Below, in pieces: positions 10,283-20,933 of a stretch of 33,836 nt of DNA (the first letter of the stretch is position 1; the number at the start of each line of letters is the position of its first letter). The stretch is taken from NCBI GenBank assembly GCA_003567855.1, contig PWYM01000232.1:1-33836 (forward strand). Direction: 5' to 3'. Under the pieces are notes generated by a model that searched no databases, was not told the DNA's origin, and saw nothing but the letters and a program-made list of their open reading frames with translations. The stretch is from Gammaproteobacteria bacterium. Lineage in GTDB: Bacteria; Pseudomonadota; Gammaproteobacteria; Steroidobacterales; PWYM01. The position numbers and the translations under genes are program-made.

Positions 10283-12380
10283 TGGCGCGTGTCCTGGGCG
10301 CCGGCGAGCCGCGACAGGTCCGCCACGCCCAGGTACAGCGCCCGCAGCGCCGCAAGCGTCGCCAGCCGGTTGCGCCGCAGCGCCGGCGCGTCGGCCATCA
10401 CCATCACCGCGTCGAAGTACGCGTCGATCTCCGGGCGCAGTCCGGCAAGCACCGTCATCGCGCTGCGGTAGTCGCCGGCCCCGAGTGCCGGCATCACCTG
10501 CGAGCGCGCCGCTTCGAGCGCACCATGCAGCACACCTTCCTCGGCCGCGTCGAACAGAGCGGTGTCGATGTCCGCGGCGTTGCCCGCGTCGACCTCCGCC
10601 TTGCGCAGCAGGTTCGCAATCCGGCGGTTCGCCGCGATAAGCGCTTCGGCTTCCGGCCGGTCGAGGAATTCCACGAGCGCAAGCAGACGGCGGTGGATGT
10701 CGAGCGGCGAGCGCGGTGCGACCGCGAGCACTGCCGCAAGACGGTCGGGACTGATCCGCGGGTCGCCCACTTCGTCGCGGTAGTACGCGGCGAGCCGGTC
10801 AAACAGGTAGCCGCGGATCTCGTCGGCGACGCCGCCGGCACCGGCCACCGGCTGCGCCGCAACCGCCGCATCGATCTCGCCGACTACGTCCAGCGCGAGC
10901 TCGCCCTCGATCAGGATGCGCACCACGCCGAGCGCCGCGCGTCGCAGGCCGAACGGATCGCGGTTCCCGCTAGGCCGCTGCCCGATCGCGAAAATCCCGG
11001 CCAGCGTATCGAGGCGTTCGGCAATCGCGAGCGCCTGGCCGACCCCGGTCGCGGGCAGCGCGTCGCCGGCGTGGCGCGGCAGGTAATGCTCGGCGATTGC
11101 CACCGCGACCGGCTCCGCTTCACCGTCGCTGAGCGCGTAGTCGCGGCCCATCTCTCCCTGCAGCTCGGGAAATTCGCCGACCATGTCGGTGAGCAGGTCG
11201 CACTTCGCGAGCAGCGCCGCGCGCTCAGCATGCGCGGTGTCCACGCCGAGCGCCGCTGCGATCCGCACCGCCGACGCGGCGATCCTGCGGCTGCGGTCGC
11301 CGATCGAACCGAGTTCGCGCTGGAACACGACGCGGTCGAGTTCCTCCACGCGCGACGCAAGGCTGCGGCAACGGTCCTGGTCGTGGAAGAAAACCGCGTC
11401 GGCGAGCCGTGGCCGCACCACGCGCTCGTTGCCGGCGACGATGCGCTCGGGCGTCGGGCTGTCGATATTGGCCACCGCGACGAACGCACCGAGCAGCGTG
11501 CCTTCGGCGTCGCGCAGCGGAAAATAGCGCTGGTGCGCCTGCAGCGTCGCCACCAGCACGCCGGGCGGCAGCGCGAGAAATCGCGCGTCGAGCCGACCGA
11601 GAAGCGGCACCGGCCACTCGACCAGCGCGGTGACCTCGTCGATCAGTGCGTCATCGGCGACGAGCGTGCCGCCGGCCCCGGTCGCGAGCGCACGGCTGCC
11701 TTCGAGCAGCCGCGCTCGCCGGAGGTCGAAATCGGCGATTACGCGCCCGTCACGTTCCAGGCGGCCCTCGTAGTCGCCGGGGCCGTCGAGTTCGATTTCC
11801 GCCGCGCCCATGAAGCGGTGACCGCGCGTCGTCCGCCCGGATGCGTGACCGAACAGTGTCGCGGGGACGACGTCGCTGCCGTGCAGCATCACCAGCCAGT
11901 GCACCGGACGCACGAACTCGACCGCGTGCGCGCCCCATCGCATCCGCCTCGGAATCGGCAGCGCATCGAGCGCTGCCGCGACGAGCTCCGGCAGCAGCTC
12001 GGCCGCGCGCCGGCCGCGCTCGGTGGCCGAGTGACTCAGCCACTCGCCCTTGTCGGTTCGCTCGCGCGCAAGTGCGTCGACACCCACGCCGCAACTCTCG
12101 GCAAACTTCAGCGCTGCCTTCGTCGCTGCACCGTCGGCGTCGAACGCGATCTTCACCGGCGGTCCGCGCCGCGTGACGACCTGTTCGGGTTGGCCGTCGG
12201 CGAGCGCCCGGACACGCACCGCCAGTCGCCGTGGCGTTGCGAATGCCTCGACCGCGCCGTGTTCCAGCCGGGCCTCTTCCAGCCCGGCGGCCAGGCGCTG
12301 CGCAAACGCGTCGCGCAGGCGCCGCAGCGCGCGTGGCGGCAGCTCCTCGGTGCCGATCTCGACGAGAAAGTCGGCGCCGC

Positions 12381-12384
<4 letters not shown>
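10279..12384 (-). CDS. glyS: Glycyl-tRNA synthetase beta subunit
   Basis: GlyS is the large beta subunit of the alpha2beta2 glycyl-tRNA synthetase, needed for tRNA recognition and aminoacylation. The 701-residue length and the start [20 protein letters not shown] are typical. Other family landmarks are [36 protein letters not shown] and the C-terminal anticodon-binding-like domain. Its ATG overlaps the glyQ stop by four bases (ATGA), and its stop overlaps the acyltransferase start. It is cotranscribed with glyQ. Confidence 0.97.
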
Positions 12385-13310
<926 letters not shown>

Positions 13311-13435
13311 CGATTCAAGTGCTTCCGTACGGGTGACCGGATCTGGCGGGATAAACTCGCAACTTCCGCAAACTGGCGCCGAAAAGCCGCCTTCTTGCCG
13401 CCGCCCTGCCGGCCCCCGGCGGCGCGGGACGCGAC

Positions 13436-13464
13436 AGTATACCCGCTGGCCCCGGGGCTGTGCA
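13436..13464 (-). promoter_or_regulatory. Putative sigma70 promoter of glyQ
   Basis: On the minus strand the -35-like TGCACA (four of six matches), a 17-base spacer and the -10 TATACT (five of six) are correctly spaced. Transcription would start near 13429 and give a leader of about 120 bases. Moderate support, by pattern only. Confidence 0.5.
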
Positions 13465-13521
13465 GGGTGCGCCCCCGATGCGGCACGGGCGCTGTGCAAT
13501 GGTCGTGCAACCGGCTCCAGA

Positions 13522-13538
13522 TGCACAATAATAGTGCA
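13522..13538. promoter_or_regulatory. NtrC (GlnG) enhancer site 1
   Basis: TGCACAATAATAGTGCA has the TGCAC-N7-GTGCA dyad of NtrC sites, with the dyad extended one base pair on each side. Its centre lies about 120 bases before the predicted sigma54 transcription start of glnA, a usual enhancer distance. Confidence 0.75.
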
Positions 13539-13553
13539 TCAAGTCTGGTGGTT

Positions 13554-13570
13554 TGCACTGCAAGGGTGCA
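13554..13570. promoter_or_regulatory. NtrC (GlnG) enhancer site 2
   Basis: TGCACTGCAAGGGTGCA matches the NtrC consensus TGCACC-N5-GGTGCA at all but one fixed position. It is centred 32 bases from site 1, three helical turns, which suits cooperative binding of two NtrC dimers on one face of the DNA. Confidence 0.78.
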
Positions 13571-13622
13571 CACTGAACCGAAACGGTGCGCGCCGTGCCC
13601 GTACAAACAGCCACTTGGCGGT

Positions 13623-13639
13623 TTGGCACGATTGCTGCA
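13623..13639 (+). promoter_or_regulatory. Sigma54 promoter of glnA
   Basis: TTGGCACGATTGCTGCA fits the RpoN consensus TTGGCACG-N4-TTGCW with one mismatch. The invariant GG (13625-13626) and GC (13637-13638) have the required spacing. The predicted start is near 13650, about 100 bases before glnA. With the two NtrC sites upstream this is a glnAp2-type nitrogen-regulated promoter. Confidence 0.82.
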
Positions 13640-13749
13640 GAAGCGAGGGGGTGACATTGCGCTCCCGGCGCGATCGCAACCATCCCGAGGCGGCCGGACG
13701 GGCCAGGCGCCCGCGGCCGGGGAAAGACAACACCACTGGAGGATCATCC

Positions 13750-15159
13750 ATGACCCCCGCTGAACTGCTCAGCTTCCTGAAAGACAAGGAAGTCAGGTTC
13801 GTAGACCTGCGCTTTACAGACACCAAGGGCAAGGAGCAGCACGTCACGTTGCCGGCCCATCAGATCGACGACGATCTTTTCGAGGACGGGAAGCCCTTCG
13901 ACGGCTCCTCGATTGCCGGCTGGAAGGCGATCAACGAGTCCGACATGCTCTTGATGCCGGACCCCGAATCGCTGGTGCTCGACGTTTTCAGCGAGGAGAC
14001 CACGGCGAACCTGCGCTGCGACGTGTACGAGCCGAGCACGATGCAGGGCTACGAGCGTGACCCGCGCTCCTGCGCCAAGCGTGCCGAGGCCTTCCTGAAG
14101 TCCACCGGTATCGCCGATGCGGCCTACTTCGGGCCCGAGAACGAGTTCTTCATCTTCGACGACATCCGCTGGGGTTCCAACATCAGCGGGTCGTTCTACA
14201 AGGTCGACTCATCGGAAGCCGGATGGAACTCCGAGAAGGTTTTCGAAGACGGCAACATGGGCCATCGGCCCACGGTCAAGGGCGGCTACTTCCCGGTCCC
14301 GCCGGTGGACTCGCTGCATGACGTGCGTTCGGCGATGTGCCTCGCGCTCGAGGAAATGGGCCTCATGACCGAGGTCCACCACCACGAGGTTGCGACCGCT
14401 GGCCAGTGCGAGATCGGTGTGGCGTTCAACTCGCTGACCCGCAAGGCAGACGAGGTCCAGATCCTGAAGTACGTCGTGCAGAACGTCGCGCACGCTTACG
14501 GCAAGACCGCGACCTTCATGCCCAAGCCGCTGGTCGGCGACAACGGCAACGGCATGCACGTGCACATGTCGCTTGCGAAGGGGGGCAAGAACCTTTTCAC
14601 CGGCGACGGCTACGGCGGGCTCTCGGAGACGGCGCTGTACTACATCGGCGGCGTCATCAAGCATGCACGCGCGATCAACGCGTTCACCAACGCGTCGACG
14701 AACAGCTACAAGCGGCTGGTGCCGGGCTTCGAGGCACCGGTCATCCTCGCGTACTCGGCGCGCAACCGCTCGGCGTCGATCCGTGTCCCCTACATCGCCA
14801 ACCCGAAGGCGCGGCGCATCGAGGTGCGGTTCCCGGATTCGACGGCGAATCCTTACTACGCGTTCACCGCCCTGCTGATGGCCGGGCTGGACGGCATCCG
14901 AAACAAGATCCATCCGGGCGACGCGATGGACAAGGACCTCTACGACCTGCCGCCCGAGGAGGAGAAGAACCTCGAGACGGTGTGTTTCGACCTCGAGGAG
15001 GCGCTGGCCGCTCTCGACGAGGACCGCGACTTCCTCAAGCAGGGCGACGTGATGACCGACGAACTCATCGATGGTTACATCGAGCTGAAGTCGGCCGATG
15101 TGCAGCGCCTGCGCATGACGACGCATCCGGTCGAGTTCGACCTGTACTACAGCCTGTGA
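13750..15159 (+). CDS. glnA: Glutamine synthetase, type I
   Basis: GlnA makes glutamine from glutamate, ammonia and ATP and is the main ammonia-assimilation enzyme. The 469-residue length is that of the dodecameric, adenylylation-regulated GSI-beta form. Landmarks are [19 protein letters not shown], the metal-binding [44 protein letters not shown], and [12 protein letters not shown], which contains the tyrosine equivalent to the adenylylated one in E. coli. The chosen ATG follows a TGGAGG ribosome-binding site; the frame is open upstream but that extension is non-coding leader. It is driven by the NtrC/sigma54 promoter and followed by a strong hairpin. Confidence 0.98.
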   Translation: MTPAELLSFLKDKEVRFVDLRFTDTKGKEQHVTLPAHQIDDDLFEDGKPFDGSSIAGWKAINESDMLLMPDPESLVLDVFSEETTANLRCDVYEPSTMQGYERDPRSCAKRAEAFLKSTGIADAAYFGPENEFFIFDDIRWGSNISGSFYKVDSSEAGWNSEKVFEDGNMGHRPTVKGGYFPVPPVDSLHDVRSAMCLALEEMGLMTEVHHHEVATAGQCEIGVAFNSLTRKADEVQILKYVVQNVAHAYGKTATFMPKPLVGDNGNGMHVHMSLAKGGKNLFTGDGYGGLSETALYYIGGVIKHARAINAFTNASTNSYKRLVPGFEAPVILAYSARNRSASIRVPYIANPKARRIEVRFPDSTANPYYAFTALLMAGLDGIRNKIHPGDAMDKDLYDLPPEEEKNLETVCFDLEEALAALDEDRDFLKQGDVMTDELIDGYIELKSADVQRLRMTTHPVEFDLYYSL

Positions 15160-15167
15160 TCCGGGCT

Positions 15168-15200
15168 CCGTGCCGGGGGGCGACAGGCCGCCCGGCACGG
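15168..15200 (+). terminator. GC-rich hairpin after glnA
   Basis: CCGTGCCGGG (15168-15177) and CCCGGCACGG (15191-15200) form a perfect 10-base stem with further pairing inside the loop. No U-run follows, so it may be a partial terminator, a processing or stability element, or an attenuator separating glnA from the DUF4124-ntrBC genes, as happens between glnA and glnL in enterobacteria. Confidence 0.6.
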
Positions 15201-15224
15201 CCGGCCCCGGAATGCGACGGGTGC

Positions 15225-15253
15225 TTGTTGGCAGGGCGGGCTGGCGCTAGAGT
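15225..15253 (+). promoter_or_regulatory. Possible promoter of the DUF4124 gene
   Basis: TTGTTG, a 17-base spacer and TAGAGT (15248-15253) form a weak sigma70-like pair. The start would fall near 15260, the ATG itself, so the message could be nearly leaderless. Low confidence; read-through from glnA is the alternative. Confidence 0.35.
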
Positions 15254-15259
15254 CATCCA

Positions 15260-15844
15260 ATGCGATGCCATGCCACAGTCCTGTCCGCAGCGCTCGTCGC
15301 GCTGCTCGCGCTCGGCCTGCAGGCCGCGTCGGCCGGTGATCGCGTCTGGCGCTGGGTCGACGACGACGGCGTCGTCCACTATTCCGACCGGCCGCGCCCG
15401 GGCGCCGACGAGATCGAGCTGCGCACCCGTCCACCGGCCCGCGATGCGGACGAGGCCCCACGCGAGATGCCCGACGTGGCACGCCAGGTGCGTCCCGCCG
15501 AGCGCGACGACGACGGCAACGACGCGCAGGGCTACGAGCGCCTCGAGGTCGCGCAGCCGGGCGAGGAAGAAGTGCTTTGGAACATCGGCGGCAATCTGAA
15601 CGTGCAACTGAGCCTGAGCCCGTCCCTGCGCTCGGGTCATCGCGTGCGCGTGTACTACGACGGCGAGCGTCTCGAGGAACTGCCCGGCACGTCGCTGTCG
15701 TTCCAGCTCACCGAGGTGTGGCGCGGCGAGCATACGCTGAGCGCCGAGGTCGTCGACCGCGAGGGCAACGTGCTGATCGAAAGCCCGACCCGCACCTTCT
15801 ACGTGCAGCAGACCTCGATCCAGAACCCCCAGCGCCGGCGCTGA
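15260..15844 (+). CDS. DUF4124 domain-containing secreted protein
   Basis: Function unknown. The 194-residue protein has a clear signal peptide (MRCHATVLSAALVALLALGL, probable cleavage after QAASA) and then a DUF4124-type segment, RVWRWVDDDGVVHYSDRPRPGA, found in many proteobacterial periplasmic proteins. The middle, about residues 55-95, is charged and probably disordered. The C-terminal 90 residues look like a beta-sandwich-type domain (VQLSLSPSLRSGHRVRVYYDG, TEVWRGEHTLSAEVVDREGN). It lies between glnA and ntrB, a placement I recall from other gammaproteobacteria. A role in nitrogen control is not shown. Confidence 0.85.
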   Translation: MRCHATVLSAALVALLALGLQAASAGDRVWRWVDDDGVVHYSDRPRPGADEIELRTRPPARDADEAPREMPDVARQVRPAERDDDGNDAQGYERLEVAQPGEEEVLWNIGGNLNVQLSLSPSLRSGHRVRVYYDGERLEELPGTSLSFQLTEVWRGEHTLSAEVVDREGNVLIESPTRTFYVQQTSIQNPQRRR

Positions 15845-15872
15845 ACCGCGTCCCGGTCGCGGCGGCGCGCTG

Positions 15873-16938
15873 ATGGCGGCCGCGATGCCCGCGCTCCCGA
15901 CCGACCTGCTGCTCGACGGCCTGTCGACCAGCGTGCTGCTGGCAGGCCCGGACGGACGTCTGCGCTACCTCAACGCGGCCGCCGAGGACCTCCTCGGCAT
16001 CAGTGCGGCGCGCAGCATCGGCCAGCCGCTCGCGGACTGGCTCGGCGTCGACAGTCCGGTCGCCGAGCTGATCCTGCGCTGCGGCGCCCAGGCCCGCGCC
16101 TATACCCGGCGGGAAGTCCCGCTGGACGTCCCCGCCGGGCGGCGCGTGGTCGACTGCCAGGTCACGTGGAGCGGGCGCGACGACGATCCGGCCGTGATCA
16201 TCGAGCTCCACGATGCCGAACCCCGAGTCCGCGTGCGTCGCGACTCGCAGCTCGCCGCGCAGCGCGACGTCAACCGCCGGATGATCCGCCAGCTCGCACA
16301 CGAGGTGCGCAATCCGCTCGGTGGCCTGCGCGGCGCCGCGCAGCTGCTCGACCGCGCGCTGCCGGACCCGGCACTCGCCGAGTACACCCAGGTCATCATT
16401 GCCGAGGCCGACCGCCTGCGCGATCTCGTCGATCAGCTGCTCGGGCCGGGGCATGCGATCCGGCGCACGCAGTGCAATGTTCACGAACTGCTCCAGCATG
16501 TGCACCGGCTGCTCGTCGCCGAGGCGCCGCCCGGCGTGCGCCTGGAACGCGATTACGACCCGAGCCTGCCCGCGCTGTCGCTCGACCGCGGCCGGATGAT
16601 CCAGGCGTTTCTCAACCTCGCGCAGAACGCGCTGCAGGCGGTCGGCGACAGCGGCCGCATCGTGCTGCGCACGCGCGCGCGAAGCAACGTCACGCTCGGC
16701 GGCATCCGCCATCGTCTGATCGCGAGCATCGAGTTCGAGGACGACGGTCCCGGCATCGCCGAAGAAATGCAGGAGACGATCTTCTACCCGCTGGTCAGCG
16801 GCCGCGACGGCGGCACCGGGCTCGGCCTGCCGCTCGCGCAGGAACTCGTCAACGGCCACGGCGGGCTCGTCGAGTTCGACAGCCGTCCCGGCCGCACCGT
16901 GTTCCGCGTCGGCCTGCCAATGCAGGAGGGGGCCGCAC

Positions 16939-16946
<8 letters not shown>
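15873..16946 (+). CDS. glnL: Nitrogen regulation sensor kinase NtrB (GlnL)
   Basis: NtrB phosphorylates NtrC under nitrogen limitation and, bound by PII, promotes its dephosphorylation. The 357-residue cytoplasmic protein has an N-terminal PAS domain (LLAGPDGRLRYLNAAAEDLLG), the H-box QLAHEVRNPLGGLRGAAQLL with the phosphorylated histidine near residue 143, the N-box AFLNLAQNALQAVGD, and ATP-lid motifs DDGPGI and GGTGLGLPLAQELV. There is no membrane segment, as expected. It overlaps glnG by eight bases and is surely cotranscribed with it. Confidence 0.96.
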
Positions 16947-18333
<1,387 letters not shown>

Positions 18334-18357
18334 GCGCCCGGTCGGGCCGCGCTCACG

Positions 18358-19305
18358 TCAGCCCGGCAGCGACAGACTGCCGGAAAGCGCGCCCACAGAC
18401 GCCAGGCCGTGGCGTTCGAGGTACTCGGCGATGCCGGCATTGACGCCACGGCAACCGAGCGGATCGTAGAACAGCGACGTGCCCATGCCGACCGCGGTCG
18501 CGCCGGCGATCAGGAACTCGAGCGCGTCGGCGGCACTGTGGATCCCGCCCTGGCCGATGATCGGCACACCATGGGCGCGCGCGACCTGGTGCACCTCGTG
18601 GACCTTGAGCAGCGCGATCGGCTTGATCGCGGGCCCCGACAGCCCGCCCTGGATGTTGCCGATCACCGGGCGGCGGGTCTCGACGTCGATCGCCATGCCG
18701 GTGATCGTGTTGATCACCGCGAACGCGTCGGTGCCGGCGTCTATGCACCGGCGCGCGTTCTCCCGGATGTCGGTCTGGTTCGGCGAGAGCTTGGTGATCA
18801 GCGGCTTCGACGTCACCGCGCGGCAGGCCTCGACGACGCGCGCCGACATCTCCGGATAGTTGCCGAACTGCACCCCGCCTTCCTTGACGTTGGGGCAAGA
18901 GATGTTGATCTCCATCGCGTCTATCGGCGAGTCGTCGAAGCGGCGCGTGACCTCGACGTAGTCGTCTATGGATGACCCGCAGACGTTTGCGAAAAAGCGC
19001 GTCTCGGTGAAATCGAGCGACGGGAGGATGCGCTCGACGACATGGGCGACGCCCGGGTTCTGCAGCCCGATCGCGTTGAGCATCCCGGCCGGCGTCTCCC
19101 AGACGCGGTGCGGCGGATTGCCGAGCCGGGGCTCGGCGGTGGTGCCCTTGAGTACGATCGCGCCCACGTCGCGGTTGGAGAAGCCCGCGACGCGCGTGTA
19201 TTCCTCGCCGAAGCCCACGCACCCCGACAGCAGCACGATCGGCGAATTCAGCCGCAGACCGCAGAAGTCGACGGCAAGTGACGGGGTTGCGGCGGTGGCG
19301 CTCAA
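18358..19305 (-). CDS. Dihydroorotate dehydrogenase, class 1B type
   Basis: Oxidises dihydroorotate to orotate in pyrimidine synthesis, using FMN. NISCPNVKEGG carries the catalytic cysteine of class 1 enzymes (class 2 has serine), and NTITGMAID and GGLSGPAIKPIALL are typical of the class 1B catalytic subunit. AVGMGTSLFYDP is the phosphate-binding end of the barrel. I prefer TTG at 19305 (315 residues). It aligns with family starts, and the only ATG (19365) would lie on a TAGAAT sequence that looks like this gene's own -10 element. The ATG would add 20 atypical residues. Class 1B enzymes normally pair with an iron-sulfur flavoprotein, PyrK; none is encoded here. It converges with glnG and diverges from trmL. 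Confidence 0.85.
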   Translation of the reverse strand: MSATAATPSLAVDFCGLRLNSPIVLLSGCVGFGEEYTRVAGFSNRDVGAIVLKGTTAEPRLGNPPHRVWETPAGMLNAIGLQNPGVAHVVERILPSLDFTETRFFANVCGSSIDDYVEVTRRFDDSPIDAMEINISCPNVKEGGVQFGNYPEMSARVVEACRAVTSKPLITKLSPNQTDIRENARRCIDAGTDAFAVINTITGMAIDVETRRPVIGNIQGGLSGPAIKPIALLKVHEVHQVARAHGVPIIGQGGIHSAADALEFLIAGATAVGMGTSLFYDPLGCRGVNAGIAEYLERHGLASVGALSGSLSLPG

Positions 19306-19419
19306 GTTCCAACGGACTCCGTGCAGGCCCGCGCCGGCAACAAGCGGCGCGCGGACCCGGCGCATTCTAGCCGAAGCGTGGCGTGCGGGGCCCGCCGGCC
19401 GGGAGTAGGCTTGGCCCCC

Positions 19420-19884
19420 GTGTTAGACGTGATCCTCCATCAGCCCGAAATTCCGCCCAACACCGGCAACGTGATCAGGCTGTGCGCCAATACCGGCTGC
19501 GGGCTGCACCTGGTCGAACCGCTGGGCTTCGAGCTCGACGCGCCGCGGCTTCGCCGCGCCGGACTCGACTACCGCGAGTTCGCCCGGGTCCGGGTACATG
19601 CCGATCTCGCCGCGTGCCTGCACGCGCTCGGCGGCCCCCGGCTGTTCGCGTTCTCGAGTCGCGCGACCGTGCCTCACACCGCCGTGACCTGGCGCGAAGG
19701 CGACGCGCTGCTGTTCGGCGCAGAGACCCGGGGGCTGTCGCAGGACGTTCTCGCCGGTGTTCCGCCCGACCAGCGGGTGCGCATTCCGATGCGACCGGGC
19801 AACCGCAGCCTGAACCTGTCGAACGCGGTCGCCGTCGCGGTCTACGAGGCGTGGCGCCAGGCCGGCTTTGCCGGCGGCGCCTGA
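19420..19884 (+). CDS. trmL: tRNA (cytidine/uridine-34 2'-O) methyltransferase TrmL
   Basis: TrmL methylates the ribose of nucleotide 34 in two tRNA-Leu isoacceptors using S-adenosylmethionine. The protein of 154 residues begins VLDVILHQPEIPPNTGNVIR and includes CANTGCGLHLVEPLGFELD, RLRRAGLDYREF, LLFGAETRGLSQ and the SPOUT knot motif IPMRPGNRSLNLSNAVAVAVYE, all standard. GTG at 19420 aligns exactly with the E. coli start. TTG at 19411, five bases after GGGAG, is an alternative adding three residues. It is divergent from the dihydroorotate dehydrogenase and converges with gpsA. Confidence 0.94.
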   Translation: MLDVILHQPEIPPNTGNVIRLCANTGCGLHLVEPLGFELDAPRLRRAGLDYREFARVRVHADLAACLHALGGPRLFAFSSRATVPHTAVTWREGDALLFGAETRGLSQDVLAGVPPDQRVRIPMRPGNRSLNLSNAVAVAVYEAWRQAGFAGGA

Positions 19885-19891
19885 CCCGCCA

Positions 19892-20923
19892 TCACGCGCC
19901 CTCGACGCGCTCGCCGTCTTCGGATTTCAGGCTGCGCGTCATCAGCGTGACGACCGCCTCGCGCGGATCCAGGCCATCGTGGAGCACGTGATGGATCTGC
20001 TCGGCGATGGGCATGTCCACGTGGTGTGCGCTGGCGACGTCGTGGACCGCACGCGCCGCGGCCACGCCCTCGACGACCTGGCCGATGCGCCGCTGTACCG
20101 AGCCTGCGTCTTCGCCGGCCGCCAGCGCAAGTCCGAAGCGTCGGTTGCGCGACTGGTCGTCGGTGCAGGTGAGCACGAGGTCGCCGATGCCGGCGAGCCC
20201 CATGAACGTGTCGCGGTGCGCACCCAGCGCTTCACCGAGCCGCGTCATCTCGAGCAGCCCGCGCGTGATCATCGCCACGCGGGTGTTCGCGCCGAAGCCC
20301 AGCCCGTCGGAAATGCCGGCGCCGATCGCGAGCACGTTCTTGACCGCACCGCCGACCTCGACGCCGACGATGTCGTCGGAGGTGTAGGCGCGGAAGGTCT
20401 CGCTGGAGATCGCCTGCGCCAGGCGCGCGGCGAATGCGGTGTCGCGTGACGCGACGACCATTGCCGTCGGCAGGCCGCGGCCGACCTCGTGCGCGAACGT
20501 GGGCCCCGACAGTACCGCGCCGGGCAGCGCGGCCCCGAACACGCTCGCGACGACCTGGTGCGGCAGCAGGCCGCTGCGCTGCTCGAAGCCCTTCGTCGCC
20601 CAGGCCAGCCGCGTCGGCGGCACCGGCAGTGCCGCCAGTTCACCGAGCAGCGCGCGCAGCGCATGGCTCGGCACCGAGATCACGATGTCGGCGTCGTCGC
20701 CTGCGGCCGCCGCGAGCGACGCGGTGACCTTCAGCGTGTCGGGGAACGCCGCGTCCGGCAGGTAGCGGGTATTGCAGCGTTCGCGCGCGAGGGTCGCGAG
20801 CGCTTCCGGATCGCGGCCCCAGAGCCGCACCTCGTGCCCCGCCCGCGCAAACTGGATCGCGAGCGCGGTCCCCCATGAGCCCGCGCCGAGGACCGCTACG
20901 GGCGTGTCGTGCGCGGCGCTGAT
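19892..20923 (-). CDS. gpsA: Glycerol-3-phosphate dehydrogenase [NAD(P)+], non-canonical start
   Basis: GpsA reduces dihydroxyacetone phosphate to sn-glycerol-3-phosphate for phospholipid synthesis. Landmarks are the nucleotide-binding VLGAGSWGTALAIQFA, ATKGFE, VLSGPTFAHEVGRGLPTA, GGAVKNVLAIGAGISDGLGFG and GLAGIGDLVLTCTD. The only ATG in frame (20830) would delete the NAD-binding loop. Between the upstream in-frame stop and the loop there is no ATG, GTG or TTG. ATC at 20923-20921 sits eight bases after GAGG, would give MISAAHDTPVAVLGAGSWG and a normal 343 residues, and is my preferred start. A sequence error is possible. It is last in the yibN-grxC-secB-gpsA run. Confidence 0.85.
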   Translation of the reverse strand: MSAAHDTPVAVLGAGSWGTALAIQFARAGHEVRLWGRDPEALATLARERCNTRYLPDAAFPDTLKVTASLAAAAGDDADIVISVPSHALRALLGELAALPVPPTRLAWATKGFEQRSGLLPHQVVASVFGAALPGAVLSGPTFAHEVGRGLPTAMVVASRDTAFAARLAQAISSETFRAYTSDDIVGVEVGGAVKNVLAIGAGISDGLGFGANTRVAMITRGLLEMTRLGEALGAHRDTFMGLAGIGDLVLTCTDDQSRNRRFGLALAAGEDAGSVQRRIGQVVEGVAAARAVHDVASAHHVDMPIAEQIHHVLHDGLDPREAVVTLMTRSLKSEDGERVEGA

Positions 20924-20933
20924 CGGGCCGGCC

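Larger units (their letters stand above)
13311..13749. other. Regulatory spacer between glyQ and glnA
   Basis: This 439-base gene-free interval holds divergent promoters. On the minus side are a sigma70-like promoter for glyQ (13436-13464) and a roughly 120-base GC-rich leader. On the plus side are two NtrC-type sites (13522-13538 and 13554-13570), a sigma54 promoter (13623-13639) and a leader of about 100 bases ending in a TGGAGG ribosome-binding site before glnA. I see no credible small gene or tRNA in it. Confidence 0.75.
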
